Below are positions 49,158 through 57,366 of a stretch of 64,000 bases of DNA, piece after piece. The notes under the pieces were generated by a model. That model searched no databases. It saw nothing but the letters and a program-made list of their open reading frames with translations, and was not told the DNA's origin. The DNA comes from Croceitalea dokdonensis DOKDO 023 (GTDB lineage: Bacteria; Bacteroidota; Bacteroidia; Flavobacteriales; Flavobacteriaceae), in contig NZ_LDJX01000004.1 of NCBI RefSeq assembly GCF_001306415.1, positions 285,501 to 349,500 on the forward strand. Reading direction: 5' to 3'. The position numbers and the translations under genes are program-made. The first letter of the stretch is position 1, and each line of letters opens with the position of its first letter.

Positions 49158-50165
49158 TTAATCTAACTGAAACATTTGGTTTAGCTTATCTATCTGCTCG
49201 GCACGTCCAAGTACAATGATCTTGCCTTTGGGTTCCAACTTTAAATCCGCCTCTGGATTGATGATATAATTGCCACCGGGAGTGATGTACCCAATAATGG
49301 TACAGCCTGTTTTTCTTCGTAAATCCAAATCCCTAATGGAGTTGCAGTTCAGCTGCCCTTGAAAGTCCTCGATCTCCACCTCCTCTAGGTTGGTCGTATG
49401 CTCCCCTTCTACTGATAGTTTATCCATAAAAGTTACCAAATCTGGCATCACCACTAATGATGCCATATGGTCTCCCCCAATTTTATCTGGCATGACCACC
49501 TTATTGGCTCCCGCAAACTCTAATTTTTTGACGGAGGTAATTTTAGAAGCGCGACTGATAATGAACAAGTTTTCATTCATCTGCCTTGCCGATAACACTG
49601 CAAATAAGTTACTGGCATCATCCGGCAGTGCGGTTACCAGGTATTTGGCCCTATCAATTCCTGCCTCAAAAAGCACCTCATCCTCATTTACATCGCCTTG
49701 GACAAACAAAACCTCATCTTCATTGGCCTTAATTATGTTTTCATCTTTTTCCACAACCACAAAAGGCTCATTATAGGCCATTAGTTTTTGGGCCGCTTGC
49801 TGGCCGTTCCTGCCGTACCCGCAAACAACCACATGACCGGTTAAACTATTAATTCTATTTTTCACCCGTTTTCGTTTTAATACTTCTAATGAATTTCTAC
49901 TTAAGATATACTCCGAGACTACCGAGATGGCAAAACCAAAGATAAAAACACTACTTACGATTAAAAAAATGGTAAAAATTTGGGCATTGGCATCTAGCGG
50001 GCGGACTTCCGAAAAACCTACAGTGGTGACCGTGATAATGGTCATGTAAACAGATTCTACCCAGGAATAGTCTGCAATAATCCTATACCCTACCACACCA
50101 ATGGCAAAAATCAATAACATCAACGAAAATGCAATGGTGAGTTTTGATCTAAAAAGACGTATCAT
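49158..50165 (-). CDS. Two-TM potassium channel with RCK (TrkA-N/TrkA-C) domains
   Basis: A 335-residue protein. TM1 is about 8-28, the pore loop with filter TVTTVGFSEV about 44-53, and TM2 about 65-88. A cytoplasmic RCK_N domain (about 110-235) carries the Rossmann motif VVCGYGRNGQQAA, and RCK_C (about 255-335) ends the protein. Ligand binding at RCK domains gates such channels. The filter reads TVGFSE rather than the classic TVGYGD, a conservative variant seen in some prokaryotic channels. It lies four bases upstream of nothing else but follows the PspC gene by three bases. Confidence 0.9.
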   Translation of the reverse strand: MIRLFRSKLTIAFSLMLLIFAIGVVGYRIIADYSWVESVYMTIITVTTVGFSEVRPLDANAQIFTIFLIVSSVFIFGFAISVVSEYILSRNSLEVLKRKRVKNRINSLTGHVVVCGYGRNGQQAAQKLMAYNEPFVVVEKDENIIKANEDEVLFVQGDVNEDEVLFEAGIDRAKYLVTALPDDASNLFAVLSARQMNENLFIISRASKITSVKKLEFAGANKVVMPDKIGGDHMASLVVMPDLVTFMDKLSVEGEHTTNLEEVEIEDFQGQLNCNSIRDLDLRRKTGCTIIGYITPGGNYIINPEADLKLEPKGKIIVLGRAEQIDKLNQMFQLD

Positions 50166-50168
50166 AGG

Positions 50169-50396
50169 TTACAAATCAAAAACGGAAGTGCGTTTGGCAT
50201 AAATTAAATCCTTAATTTTTAACCAAAAGGCAATAAAAAGATACAGTGCAAATCCAAAACCTAAGGTGGCAAAGGTTAAATAGATAAACGTAGTGCGCAC
50301 CACCCTTGCCCTGATGCCCCAACGTTCCGCTATGCGCCTACACACCTCAAAACCCCTTTTCTGAAAATAATACAACAAATCGTATATCCAACGCAT
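50169..50396 (-). CDS. PspC-domain small membrane protein
   Basis: A 75-residue protein. A basic, amphipathic first half (YFQKRGFEVCRRIAERWGIR, about 10-29) is followed by a membrane helix (about 36-60). RVVRTTFIYLTFATLGFGFA matches the PspC domain. It probably sits in the inner membrane; a stress-response role is only a family-level suggestion, as no pspA/pspB is nearby. It lies eight bases after the DUF2851 gene and three before the channel gene, likely one transcript. Confidence 0.82.
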   Translation of the reverse strand: MRWIYDLLYYFQKRGFEVCRRIAERWGIRARVVRTTFIYLTFATLGFGFALYLFIAFWLKIKDLIYAKRTSVFDL

Positions 50397-50404
50397 ATGT
50401 AAAA

Positions 50405-51688
50405 TTAACTATTCTTGTTTAATAGCGCAGCACCAACCTTACATTGCAAACACTTATTCTTGGAGCAATACCTATTGTATAGCTGTAAACGGGATTGTGT
50501 TTCAAAAGCATTGGCAGCAGGTGAACCCATCTGCTTAAATGATTCAATAATCGTGTTTTTTTCTGGTTGTAGCATCTTTGCCATCTCCAAAACCTCCAAT
50601 TTTTTGGCATTGCCTTGTTCTTGGAAGTACGTAAACTTTAAAGGTATCAACGTATTGATAATGAGAAGGTCTACAAAACTTTTGGAAAGTTTCTTGGCAC
50701 TCGATTTAGAGGTCTTACCAAAGGTGTAATGCGATTTCCAATATTCAGAGGGGGCCACGTCAAACAAAATATAAACATCGTCCACAGTGGAAGCGGCCAT
50801 TAACCCGGCAAAAAAGTTGGTTGTTTTGCCATACAAATTGGCCAATTGTGAAAGCCGAACAGTTGGGAAATTGTTTGGCCGCAAACCAAAAAACGAAGGC
50901 TCCACGACTCCGGCATTGGATAAATGAAACTTAGTCTTTTGGAACGCATATTCTTTTTGATAGGCTTTTAATTGGTGATTGGCCACATCCTGTTTGTCCA
51001 ATAATTTTGCCTGCCCCAACAAAACACTTTCGAGTCTAAAAACATCCTTGCTCAGTTTTCTGACCGTACTAAAATCTAATGACCCTGCAACTTGGAGAAA
51101 GGCCTCTTGGTTACGTTTGGTGCCAAAACCTTTCATTAACAAGGCAAACAGGACTGCTTCCCAGTCATTTTTTGACTGTCTCAATAATGCTTTAACGAAT
51201 TGGGTTTTTTCCATTAACCTTTCCACGTACAGGCTTTCTAGCCAAGACTCCATTAGATAGGAATCTATTTGGCCCAGCTCTTTCTCACAATTAATGAATT
51301 TAATCGTGGTATTTTTAAGAAGTTGTTTGTAGCGTTCTATAAAAGATGGCGGCAGAACATCCTTAAGTTGAAGGGCGGGAATGCGACTTCCATCCTTTCT
51401 AAAAACTTGTACATCATCTTCCCAAACTACGTGGAGGATTACGTTATCATAACTAAGGTCAGTCTCATGGCCGTGAACGTACCAGTCCGTGGACTTCAGA
51501 TGCATTTCTATGTTGCCAACCCATAGTTGCCCACCAATGTTCACCTTTGCGTTGAAAAAATCTGGTCCTGCATAATAGTTATGCTCCCCGGTTTGGAGAA
51601 TCTCTAAGGCTTCACCGTCCGTAGTGTACAACCTTTGGTGTAAGACCTTTTTGGTTTTCCAAATAAAATGTAAAAGGTCCTCACGCAT
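50405..51688 (-). CDS. DUF2851 family protein
   Basis: A 427-residue cytoplasmic protein. The opening MREDLLHFIWKTKKVLHQRLYT and the segment GPDFFNAKVNIGGQLWVGNIEMHLKSTDW (in part) followed by DNVILHVVWEDD are typical of DUF2851, found almost only in Bacteroidetes. The HVVWEDD region resembles a PD-(D/E)XK nuclease-like core, but this is a guess. A cysteine-rich C-terminus (CSKNKCLQCKVGAALL, about 408-423) could bind metal. Function is unknown. Confidence 0.85.
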   Translation of the reverse strand: MREDLLHFIWKTKKVLHQRLYTTDGEALEILQTGEHNYYAGPDFFNAKVNIGGQLWVGNIEMHLKSTDWYVHGHETDLSYDNVILHVVWEDDVQVFRKDGSRIPALQLKDVLPPSFIERYKQLLKNTTIKFINCEKELGQIDSYLMESWLESLYVERLMEKTQFVKALLRQSKNDWEAVLFALLMKGFGTKRNQEAFLQVAGSLDFSTVRKLSKDVFRLESVLLGQAKLLDKQDVANHQLKAYQKEYAFQKTKFHLSNAGVVEPSFFGLRPNNFPTVRLSQLANLYGKTTNFFAGLMAASTVDDVYILFDVAPSEYWKSHYTFGKTSKSSAKKLSKSFVDLLIINTLIPLKFTYFQEQGNAKKLEVLEMAKMLQPEKNTIIESFKQMGSPAANAFETQSRLQLYNRYCSKNKCLQCKVGAALLNKNS

Positions 51689-51712
51689 GGCCAGTACTAA
51701 AAATGTGTGGTT

Positions 51713-52021
51713 TTAGTCCGCTACCTCACCGGTCCAATTCATAAAACCACCTTCAAGATTGTATGCATTTTTTATTCCAATACTATGCAAGATAGCACAG
51801 GCTTGGCCGCTTCTATTCCCGGACCTACAATAAACGTAGTAATTTTTAGAAGGGTCCAATTTTTGGATTTCATCCATAAAACCTTGCCCTAAATAAATAT
51901 CAATATTGGTCGCATTGGGTATTTTGCCCTCTTCCAGTTCTTCTGGAGTCCTAACATCCAAAAGAAATGCATTCTCATCATTTTTTAATTGTTCTGCCCA
52001 TTCCTCTTGAGACAAATCCAT
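51713..52021 (-). CDS. Rhodanese-like domain protein
   Basis: A 102-residue single rhodanese domain. LLDVRTPEELEEGKIPNA (about 20-37) and the active-site loop CRSGNRS with Cys65 are intact. It may transfer sulfur or handle persulfides. No signal peptide is present, so it is cytoplasmic. It is followed on the same strand by DUF2851, and preceded by a thioredoxin-fold gene 35 bases away. Confidence 0.92.
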   Translation of the reverse strand: MDLSQEEWAEQLKNDENAFLLDVRTPEELEEGKIPNATNIDIYLGQGFMDEIQKLDPSKNYYVYCRSGNRSGQACAILHSIGIKNAYNLEGGFMNWTGEVAD

Positions 52022-52056
52022 AAGTTCTAATTTTAAAGATGGTATGTTAATTCTTA

Positions 52057-52647
52057 TTACACTTTAATACTACATCCAATAGCTTTGGTTTCCGTTATCA
52101 GAATTTCACGACCCGCTAACATTGCCTCTACGGCATCTTCAACAAACGTTGCCTCTACCTGTTCTGCGTCCTGATAATTATCGTCTATTGCACCAATATA
52201 TCTTACCAAATTTCCGGCAGCAGTGGCTTGTAACAAAAATACATGAGGCGTTCTTTGCGCACCGTATTCCGGGAAAACTATCTGCCCTTCGTCAATGAGG
52301 TAGGGAAAAGTAAATCCTTTTTCCTCTGCCCGTACTTTCATGGCCTCAAAACTATCTCCTTCTTGCGTTTTGGGATTATTTGGATTAATGGCAATGACGG
52401 GAACACCCTTGGACTTAAATTTAAAATCCAAGGCATTGATCCTATCTTCATAAGCCACTGAATAGGGACAGGTATTACAGGTAAAAATCACCAAAAAACC
52501 CTTTGCCTGTGAATAATCCGATAAGGAAACCATATTGCCATCAACATTCTTGAGCGAAAAATTGGTAGCTACATCCCCTACCTTATATCCCTGTGCGCCA
52601 ATGGTAGTACATATAACCAAACATAGGCCAAATAAAAGACTTTTCAT
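52057..52647 (-). CDS. Secreted thioredoxin-fold (AhpC/TSA-like) protein
   Basis: A 196-residue protein with signal peptide 1-18 (CTTIGAQ) and an AhpC/TSA or redoxin fold: VGDVATNFSLKNVDGNMVSL, then IFTCNTCPYS with Cys57-Cys60, then GAQRTPHVFLL containing the cis-proline. The pattern resembles the thioredoxin family proteins often annotated as peroxiredoxin-like and found in marine bacteria. It probably reduces a periplasmic substrate. It lies 18 bases after the TlpA-like gene, as a pair. Confidence 0.85.
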   Translation of the reverse strand: MKSLLFGLCLVICTTIGAQGYKVGDVATNFSLKNVDGNMVSLSDYSQAKGFLVIFTCNTCPYSVAYEDRINALDFKFKSKGVPVIAINPNNPKTQEGDSFEAMKVRAEEKGFTFPYLIDEGQIVFPEYGAQRTPHVFLLQATAAGNLVRYIGAIDDNYQDAEQVEATFVEDAVEAMLAGREILITETKAIGCSIKV

Positions 52648-52665
52648 TACGTTTAAATAATTCCG

Positions 52666-53208
52666 TTAGTTAGTAAATTTAAGAAGTTCCTTGTTGAGTT
52701 CCTCATACGTAAATCCGTGGGGATAAAACGCACGCTTATTGTCGTTGTAAATTAAGGTTGCAGGTATCCCACCACCCCAATCTTTATCTATTTTGGGTAT
52801 CCAGTCGTTCATTTTGGGATCATCCAAAATCACCACGTTACCCTTTAAATCGTTTTCCTTAACAAAAGGCACCAAACGTTTGGACCACATGCTAGGCATA
52901 TCCAAGCTAACCAAGGTCATGCTCACGTTATTGTCCTTTTGCTCGGCAAAGGTTCTTTCAAAATCTGGTAGTTCCTCCACACAAGGTTTACACCAGGTGG
53001 CCCAAAAATTTATAATATGGGTCTTGCCATCTTTTTGGTTTAACAAGGGCGCAAGCCCAGCGTAATCATAAACCGGGAATGGAACATCTAAGGGCTTTTC
53101 CTTGGCTGTGGAAGATTTAGCCTGTGTGGTTGCACCGAGTTTTGGTTTGTTCTGCTCCCGACAGCCTGCAATCAATAGAATAAGTAACAAGAAAAGCGTT
53201 GCGCGCAT
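52666..53208 (-). CDS. TlpA-like disulfide reductase lipoprotein
   Basis: A 180-residue lipoprotein (lipobox IAGC, Cys16) with a thioredoxin domain from about residue 45. The active site is WATWCKPC with Cys73 and Cys76, and the cis-proline is in GGGIPATLIYN. Such proteins keep periplasmic thiols reduced or serve cytochrome c maturation. It is divergent from the MarR gene, with 130 bases between, and is followed by the AhpC/TSA-like gene. Confidence 0.88.
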   Translation of the reverse strand: MRATLFLLLILLIAGCREQNKPKLGATTQAKSSTAKEKPLDVPFPVYDYAGLAPLLNQKDGKTHIINFWATWCKPCVEELPDFERTFAEQKDNNVSMTLVSLDMPSMWSKRLVPFVKENDLKGNVVILDDPKMNDWIPKIDKDWGGGIPATLIYNDNKRAFYPHGFTYEELNKELLKFTN

Positions 53209-53308
53209 ACATCTGCATTAAGTTTTAAAAGTATAAAAACAAGTCGGTTCCCATTTTATTTAACAAAAATTTAGCGCAGTCATTTCTCCGTACCAAGTTA
53301 CACCTTCT

Positions 53309-53325
53309 TACATTTGTATATACAA
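53309..53325 (+). promoter_or_regulatory. Promoter -7 box overlapped by a palindromic operator candidate
   Basis: TACATTTG (53309-53316) fits TAnnTTTG. Overlapping it, TTGTATATACAA (53314-53325) is a perfect 12-base palindrome, followed by a second palindrome ACAATTGT (53322-53329). MarR-family regulators usually bind such sites at their own promoters. The MarR start codon is at 53339. Confidence 0.5.
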
Positions 53326-53338
53326 TTGTTGTAACTAC

Positions 53339-53785
53339 ATGAATGTAGAGGATATTATAAAAACCAAAAGTGAAATACCACTGCCAACCAGAACGGTGAT
53401 CCATCTTTCTTTGGTGAGCAATAAGCTAAACGAGCTCATGGCCCAGGCATTAAAACCTTTTGAGGTTTCCTTACAACAATTTAATGTCCTGCGCATTTTA
53501 CGGGGGCAAAAAGGAGCACCGGCAAACCTGTCTACTTTGAATAGCCGTATGGTTTCAAAGATGAGCAATACCACCCGTCTAGTTGATAAATTGATACAGA
53601 AAGGCTATGTAAAGCGCAATATATGCGCCGCTAACAGGCGCAAAGTTGAAATTTTTATTACGGAAGTAGGCGCTGCCGTTTTGTCGGAAATGGATGTGGC
53701 CATGAAACATGCAGAACAAACAGCGATTAAAAATTTTACCAAAAAGGAATTAAGGGAATTAAACAATTTATTAGATAAATTTTAA
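53339..53785 (+). CDS. MarR family transcriptional regulator
   Basis: A 148-residue winged-helix regulator. LQQFNVLRILRGQKGAPANL (about 45-64) begins the DNA-binding part. The recognition helix is in SRMVSKMSNTTRLVDKLIQK (about 69-88), and the wing is NRRKVEIFITEVG (about 99-111), where RR replaces the usual DRR. The nitroreductase gene starts two bases after its stop, so it probably controls that gene and YceI. The single cysteine (NICAANRR) lies by the wing, not near the N-terminus as in OhrR, so peroxide sensing by the OhrR mechanism is unlikely. Confidence 0.9.
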   Translation: MNVEDIIKTKSEIPLPTRTVIHLSLVSNKLNELMAQALKPFEVSLQQFNVLRILRGQKGAPANLSTLNSRMVSKMSNTTRLVDKLIQKGYVKRNICAANRRKVEIFITEVGAAVLSEMDVAMKHAEQTAIKNFTKKELRELNNLLDKF

Positions 53786-53786
53786 A

Positions 53787-54419
53787 ATGAACAACATCTT
53801 AGAACATAGGACATGGCGGTATGCCACCAAAAAATTTGACCCCAACAAAAAAGTGTCCAACGCAGACTTGGAGCTATTATTGGAAGCCACGCGCCTTAGC
53901 TCTTCTTCTTATGGGCTACAGCCCTACCATGTTTTTGTGATTACTGATCAGGAGTTAAAGGAAAAACTAAAACCGGTATCGTGGGGGCAATCACAAATTA
54001 CGGATGCATCCCACATCATTGTGTTTGCCAATAAAACCGATTTTGGCCCGGAATTGATGGACGATTATTTAAATAATGTATCCATAACAAGAAACATACC
54101 GGCCGAAAGCCTTAAGGGTTATGGCGATTTTATGAAATCCAAATTACTGGAATTACCGGTTGAAACCAAATCTACATGGACGGAAAAGCAGGCCTATATT
54201 GCCTTGGCCAATTTAATGCAAGCAGCGGCCGAACTAAAAATAGATACCTGCCCCATGGAAGGATTTGAAGCTGATAAATACAATGAACTCTTAGGCTTAC
54301 ATGGCAAGAATTTAAACGCTGCGGTGGTATTGCCCATTGGATACCGCGCTGAAGAGGATGAGACCCAACATTACCCTAAAGTAAGATTACCAAAAGAAAA
54401 ATTATTTACCCATATATAA
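53787..54419 (+). CDS. NAD(P)H-dependent FMN oxidoreductase, nitroreductase family
   Basis: A 210-residue flavoprotein. HRTWRYATKKFDPNKKVSN (about 7-25) and ATRLSSSSYGLQPYHVFVI (about 34-52) are typical FMN-binding parts. DTCPMEGFEADKYNELLGL (about 153-171) is typical of the NfsB/YfkO-like group. It probably reduces quinones or nitro compounds. Tight spacing with marR suggests control by that regulator, possibly by an aromatic or quinone ligand; the ligand is inferred. Confidence 0.9.
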   Translation: MNNILEHRTWRYATKKFDPNKKVSNADLELLLEATRLSSSSYGLQPYHVFVITDQELKEKLKPVSWGQSQITDASHIIVFANKTDFGPELMDDYLNNVSITRNIPAESLKGYGDFMKSKLLELPVETKSTWTEKQAYIALANLMQAAAELKIDTCPMEGFEADKYNELLGLHGKNLNAAVVLPIGYRAEEDETQHYPKVRLPKEKLFTHI

Positions 54420-54448
54420 ATTAGTAACACTTAAATTAATTGACAACA

Positions 54449-55024
54449 ATGAAAAAAAATGTTTTTACACTAGCCTTGGCCTTAGTCTTTGGAGCAACCG
54501 CAATCGCAGGCCCAATTGATGATGACAAAAAAGAAGTGAATACCGAAAAAAGTACGGTCACTTGGAAAGCTTACAAAGTAACAGGTTCCCACTACGGCAC
54601 CATTAGCCTAAAATCAGGGGCCCTGATGTTTGATGGCGATAAATTGACAGGTGGCGAATTTGTGGTGGATATGACCACGATAAACACCACTGATTTAGAA
54701 GGAGATTCCAAAGGAAAACTGGACGGACACCTACATTCTGATGATTTCTTCTCCACCGCATCCAACCCAACGTCTAGCTTGGTCTTCACAAATGTAAAAG
54801 CTGATGGCAAAAACTCCTATAAAGTAACGGGAGACCTGACCATTAAAGGCATAACAAAACCTGTAACATTTGACGTTTCTGTCTATGGCAGCAAAGCAAC
54901 GGCAACTATGAAAGTGGATAGAACCAAATACGATGTAAAATATGGTTCTGGAAGCTTCTTTGACAATCTAGGGGACAAAACCATCTATGACGAGTTTGAT
55001 CTTGTGGTGGACTTGGAATTCTAA
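54449..55024 (+). CDS. YceI family periplasmic protein
   Basis: A 191-residue protein with signal peptide 1-20 (ATAIAG). The rest is a lipocalin-like YceI barrel: STVTWKAYKVTGSHYGTISL, MTTINTTDLEG, LDGHLHSDDFFSTASNPTSS, and LTIKGITKPVTFDVSV. Family members bind polyisoprenoids. I use ATG 54449; an upstream TTG at 54440 is unlikely. It follows the nitroreductase by 29 bases, and a strong terminator ends the unit. Confidence 0.92.
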   Translation: MKKNVFTLALALVFGATAIAGPIDDDKKEVNTEKSTVTWKAYKVTGSHYGTISLKSGALMFDGDKLTGGEFVVDMTTINTTDLEGDSKGKLDGHLHSDDFFSTASNPTSSLVFTNVKADGKNSYKVTGDLTIKGITKPVTFDVSVYGSKATATMKVDRTKYDVKYGSGSFFDNLGDKTIYDEFDLVVDLEF

Positions 55025-55088
55025 AACCCAAGGATGAGTTTTTCTGTGCGGCGTTCAATAACGTTACATGGAAAAAGAAAACTAAAAA

Positions 55089-55120
55089 TATCCCGCTCCG
55101 TGATGAGTGGGATTTTTTTT
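55089..55120 (+). terminator. Intrinsic terminator after yceI
   Basis: ATCCCGCTC-CGTGAT-GAGTGGGAT forms a 9-bp stem with one G-T pair, followed by eight T residues. It lies 65 bases past the YceI stop and isolates the MarR unit from the trp operon. Confidence 0.85.
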
Positions 55121-55135
55121 ATCACTAAACTTTGT

Positions 55136-55165
55136 TTGTTAGTTTCAAATTCATTTCTATATTTG
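55136..55165 (+). promoter_or_regulatory. trp operon promoter
   Basis: TTG (55136-55138), exactly 19 bases, and TATATTTG (55158-55165) match the Bacteroidetes promoter perfectly. Transcription should begin about 4-6 bases after the -7 box, at or next to the leader ATG at 55171. Confidence 0.8.
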
Positions 55166-55170
55166 ACCTA

Positions 55171-55224
55171 ATGAAAACAATAAAAAATATCTGGTGGTGG
55201 AACAGTAAACGAAACATATCGTGA
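55171..55224 (+). CDS. trpL: trp operon leader peptide
   Basis: A 17-residue open frame, MKTIKNIWWWNSKRNIS, with three consecutive Trp codons (TGG TGG TGG, 55192-55200), between a perfect promoter and trpE. It is followed by a hairpin with a U-tract, the classic layout of attenuation: ribosomes stalled at the Trp codons when Trp-tRNA is scarce would alter RNA folding and prevent termination. Only five bases separate the -7 box from its ATG, so it appears to be translated as a leaderless message. Confidence 0.85.
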   Translation: MKTIKNIWWWNSKRNIS

Positions 55225-55246
55225 ACTAGTCCCTATGGAATCATAT

Positions 55247-55275
55247 AAAGGCTTGTCATCACGACAGGCCTTTTT
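55247..55275 (+). terminator. trp attenuator terminator hairpin
   Basis: AAAGGCTTGTC and GACAGGCCTTT form an 11-bp stem (one G-T pair) with loop ATCAC, ending in a T-run (to 55275), 23 bases after the leader stop codon. A competing pairing exists between TCGTGA at the leader stop (55219-55224) and TCACGA (55259-55264), which covers the loop and two bases of the 3' stem strand. It is only 6 bp, so the antiterminator form is not certain. Confidence 0.8.
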
Positions 55276-55293
55276 CAATTTATAGCGTTAACT

Positions 55294-56691
55294 ATGTCAT
55301 TCAACCTAAAGACACATTTTAAAAAAATACTTGCCGACACCATTACCCCGGTCAGCGTTTATCTAAAGATCAGGGATAAATACCCCAACAGCATACTTTT
55401 GGAAAGTAGTGATTATCATGCCAATGATAACAGCTTTTCCTATATCTGCTGCAACCCAATTGCGTCTATAAAAGTGGAAAATGAGGTAATCTCCCAGGAA
55501 TTTCCAGACGGCACCAAAAGCCAAATAGAAATTACCCAAGCCACTGAGGTGACCGCGATGTTGGATGCCTTTTCCCAACAGTTTCAGGTAGAAGACCAGG
55601 ACTTTAAGTTTATTACCAATGGACTTTTTGGTTTTATGGCCTATGATACGGTTCGGTACTTTGAAAACATCAAACTACAGAAAAAGCCCAACTCCGTTGC
55701 GATTCCTGACATGTATTATGCGGTATATCAAAATATTATCGCTATCAACCATTTTAAGAATGATGCCTATCTTTTTGCGCATTGTTATGATAGCGGAAAT
55801 AACATCCCCGAACTGGAACAAGCCTTAAAGGTCCGGAATTTTGCATCCTATAATTTTTCTAAGGATGGTGAGGTGACCACCAATTTAGAAGATAAAGAGT
55901 TTAAAGAACAGGTGGCACAGGCCAAAAAGCATTGCCAACGTGGAGATGTGTTTCAATTAGTGTTGTCCAGACGGTTTTCCCAAGGGTTTAAAGGGGATGA
56001 GTTTAACGTATACCGTGCTTTGCGCTCCATCAACCCCTCTCCTTATTTGTTCTTTTTTGACTATGGCGATTTTAAAATCTTTGGGAGCTCACCAGAAGCA
56101 CAGATTATCGTAAAAGAAGGTAAGGCAGAAATCCATCCCATCGCAGGAACTTACAAGAGAACAGGTAACGATGAGCAGGATGCTGAACTTGCCAAAAAAT
56201 TGGCCGCAGATGATAAAGAAAACAGCGAACATGTGATGTTGGTAGATTTGGCAAGGAACGACCTTAGCAGAAACGGCAACCTTGTCAATGTGGAAACGTA
56301 CCGGGAAGTCCAGTATTTCTCCCACGTGATACATCTGGTCTCCAAGGTTACGGGAATGAAAAAGCCCAATATTTCCACCCTAAAAATCGTGGCCGACACC
56401 TTCCCTGCCGGCACCCTTAGCGGTGCACCAAAACATAGGGCAATGCAACTTATTGAAAAATATGAAAAAATCAGCAGGGGGTATTACGGTGGCGCCATTG
56501 GGTTTATGGACTTTAAAGGCAACTTTAACCATGCCATAATGATACGCACCTTTTTAAGTAAAAACCATAAACTGCATTTTCAAGCTGGGGCGGGCTTGGT
56601 GGCAGCCTCCGATGCCAATGATGAATTACAGGAAACGTATAACAAATTGGGTGCTTTAAACAAAGCACTTGACATTGCGGAGACCATCTAG
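55294..56691 (+). CDS. trpE: Anthranilate synthase component I
   Basis: A 465-residue chorismate-using enzyme making anthranilate with TrpG-derived ammonia. The feedback-binding motif LLESS lies at 35-39 (SILLESSDYH), so tryptophan inhibition is expected. The catalytic half contains FQLVLSRRFSQGF (about 212-224), GSSPEAQIIVKEG, HPIAGTYKRTG, LVDLARNDLSRNG and FPAGTLSGAPKHRAM (about 370-384). The length is slightly short but typical for Bacteroidetes. It is the first structural gene of the operon, 18 bases past the attenuator. Confidence 0.97.
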   Translation: MSFNLKTHFKKILADTITPVSVYLKIRDKYPNSILLESSDYHANDNSFSYICCNPIASIKVENEVISQEFPDGTKSQIEITQATEVTAMLDAFSQQFQVEDQDFKFITNGLFGFMAYDTVRYFENIKLQKKPNSVAIPDMYYAVYQNIIAINHFKNDAYLFAHCYDSGNNIPELEQALKVRNFASYNFSKDGEVTTNLEDKEFKEQVAQAKKHCQRGDVFQLVLSRRFSQGFKGDEFNVYRALRSINPSPYLFFFDYGDFKIFGSSPEAQIIVKEGKAEIHPIAGTYKRTGNDEQDAELAKKLAADDKENSEHVMLVDLARNDLSRNGNLVNVETYREVQYFSHVIHLVSKVTGMKKPNISTLKIVADTFPAGTLSGAPKHRAMQLIEKYEKISRGYYGGAIGFMDFKGNFNHAIMIRTFLSKNHKLHFQAGAGLVAASDANDELQETYNKLGALNKALDIAETI

Positions 56692-56730
56692 AAATCCCTC
56701 CCCAACACATTTAGGGAGGAGATCAATTAA

Positions 56731-57366
56731 ATGAATTTAATGAGCAAAAATATACATACTGGCAAAAGTTCCTCCCATGTAAGGGAGCCAATAAAGGACG
56801 CTATCCTAATGATAGACAATTACGATAGCTTTACCTATAATCTGGTGCATTATCTGGAAGATTTAGGTAGGGCGGTAGTGGTGAAACGAAACGATCAACT
56901 GGCCCTATCAGAAGTGGATGCCTTTGATGAAATTGTACTTTCACCGGGACCAGGTATTCCGGATGAAGCCGGCCTGCTTAAGGAAATCATCCGCACCTAC
57001 GGGGCAACAAAACGTTTGTTTGGGGTATGCCTAGGCCAGCAGGCCATCGGAGAAGTTTACGGAGGCACCTTACTTAATTTGGATCAAGTATATCACGGGG
57101 TGTCCACGGAAATTACTACTGTAGTAGAAGACTATATTTTCCAAGGAATGCCCAAGACCCTTGAAGTTGGCCGTTATCATTCTTGGGTGGTAAATTCCAA
57201 TTTACCAAAAGTCCTTGAGGCCACCTCCATGGATAAAAACGGGCAAATTATGTCTTTACGCCACAGGGAATATGATATACGGGCCGTACAGTTTCACCCA
57301 GAATCCGTATTGACTCCGCAAGGAAAAAAGATATTGAAAAACTGGTTAAGCTACCCTGGTTCCTAA
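56731..57366 (+). CDS. trpG: Anthranilate synthase component II, glutamine amidotransferase
   Basis: A 211-residue class I amidotransferase supplying ammonia to TrpE. The core begins MIDNYDSFTYNLVHYLEDLG, the catalytic Cys is near residue 100 in LFGVCLGQQAIGE, and the His-Glu pair lies in VQFHPES near 189. ATG 56731 gives a 26-residue extension before the conserved MIDNYDS; an in-frame ATG at 56809 gives the usual family start and may be the real one. The gene could also serve p-aminobenzoate synthesis, but its operon place supports tryptophan. Confidence 0.94.
   Translation: MNLMSKNIHTGKSSSHVREPIKDAILMIDNYDSFTYNLVHYLEDLGRAVVVKRNDQLALSEVDAFDEIVLSPGPGIPDEAGLLKEIIRTYGATKRLFGVCLGQQAIGEVYGGTLLNLDQVYHGVSTEITTVVEDYIFQGMPKTLEVGRYHSWVVNSNLPKVLEATSMDKNGQIMSLRHREYDIRAVQFHPESVLTPQGKKILKNWLSYPGS

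Noticed and set aside
53339-53785. OhrR-type peroxide sensor
   Set aside because: The operator resembles an OhrR box, but the protein lacks the N-terminal reactive cysteine and no ohr gene is nearby.
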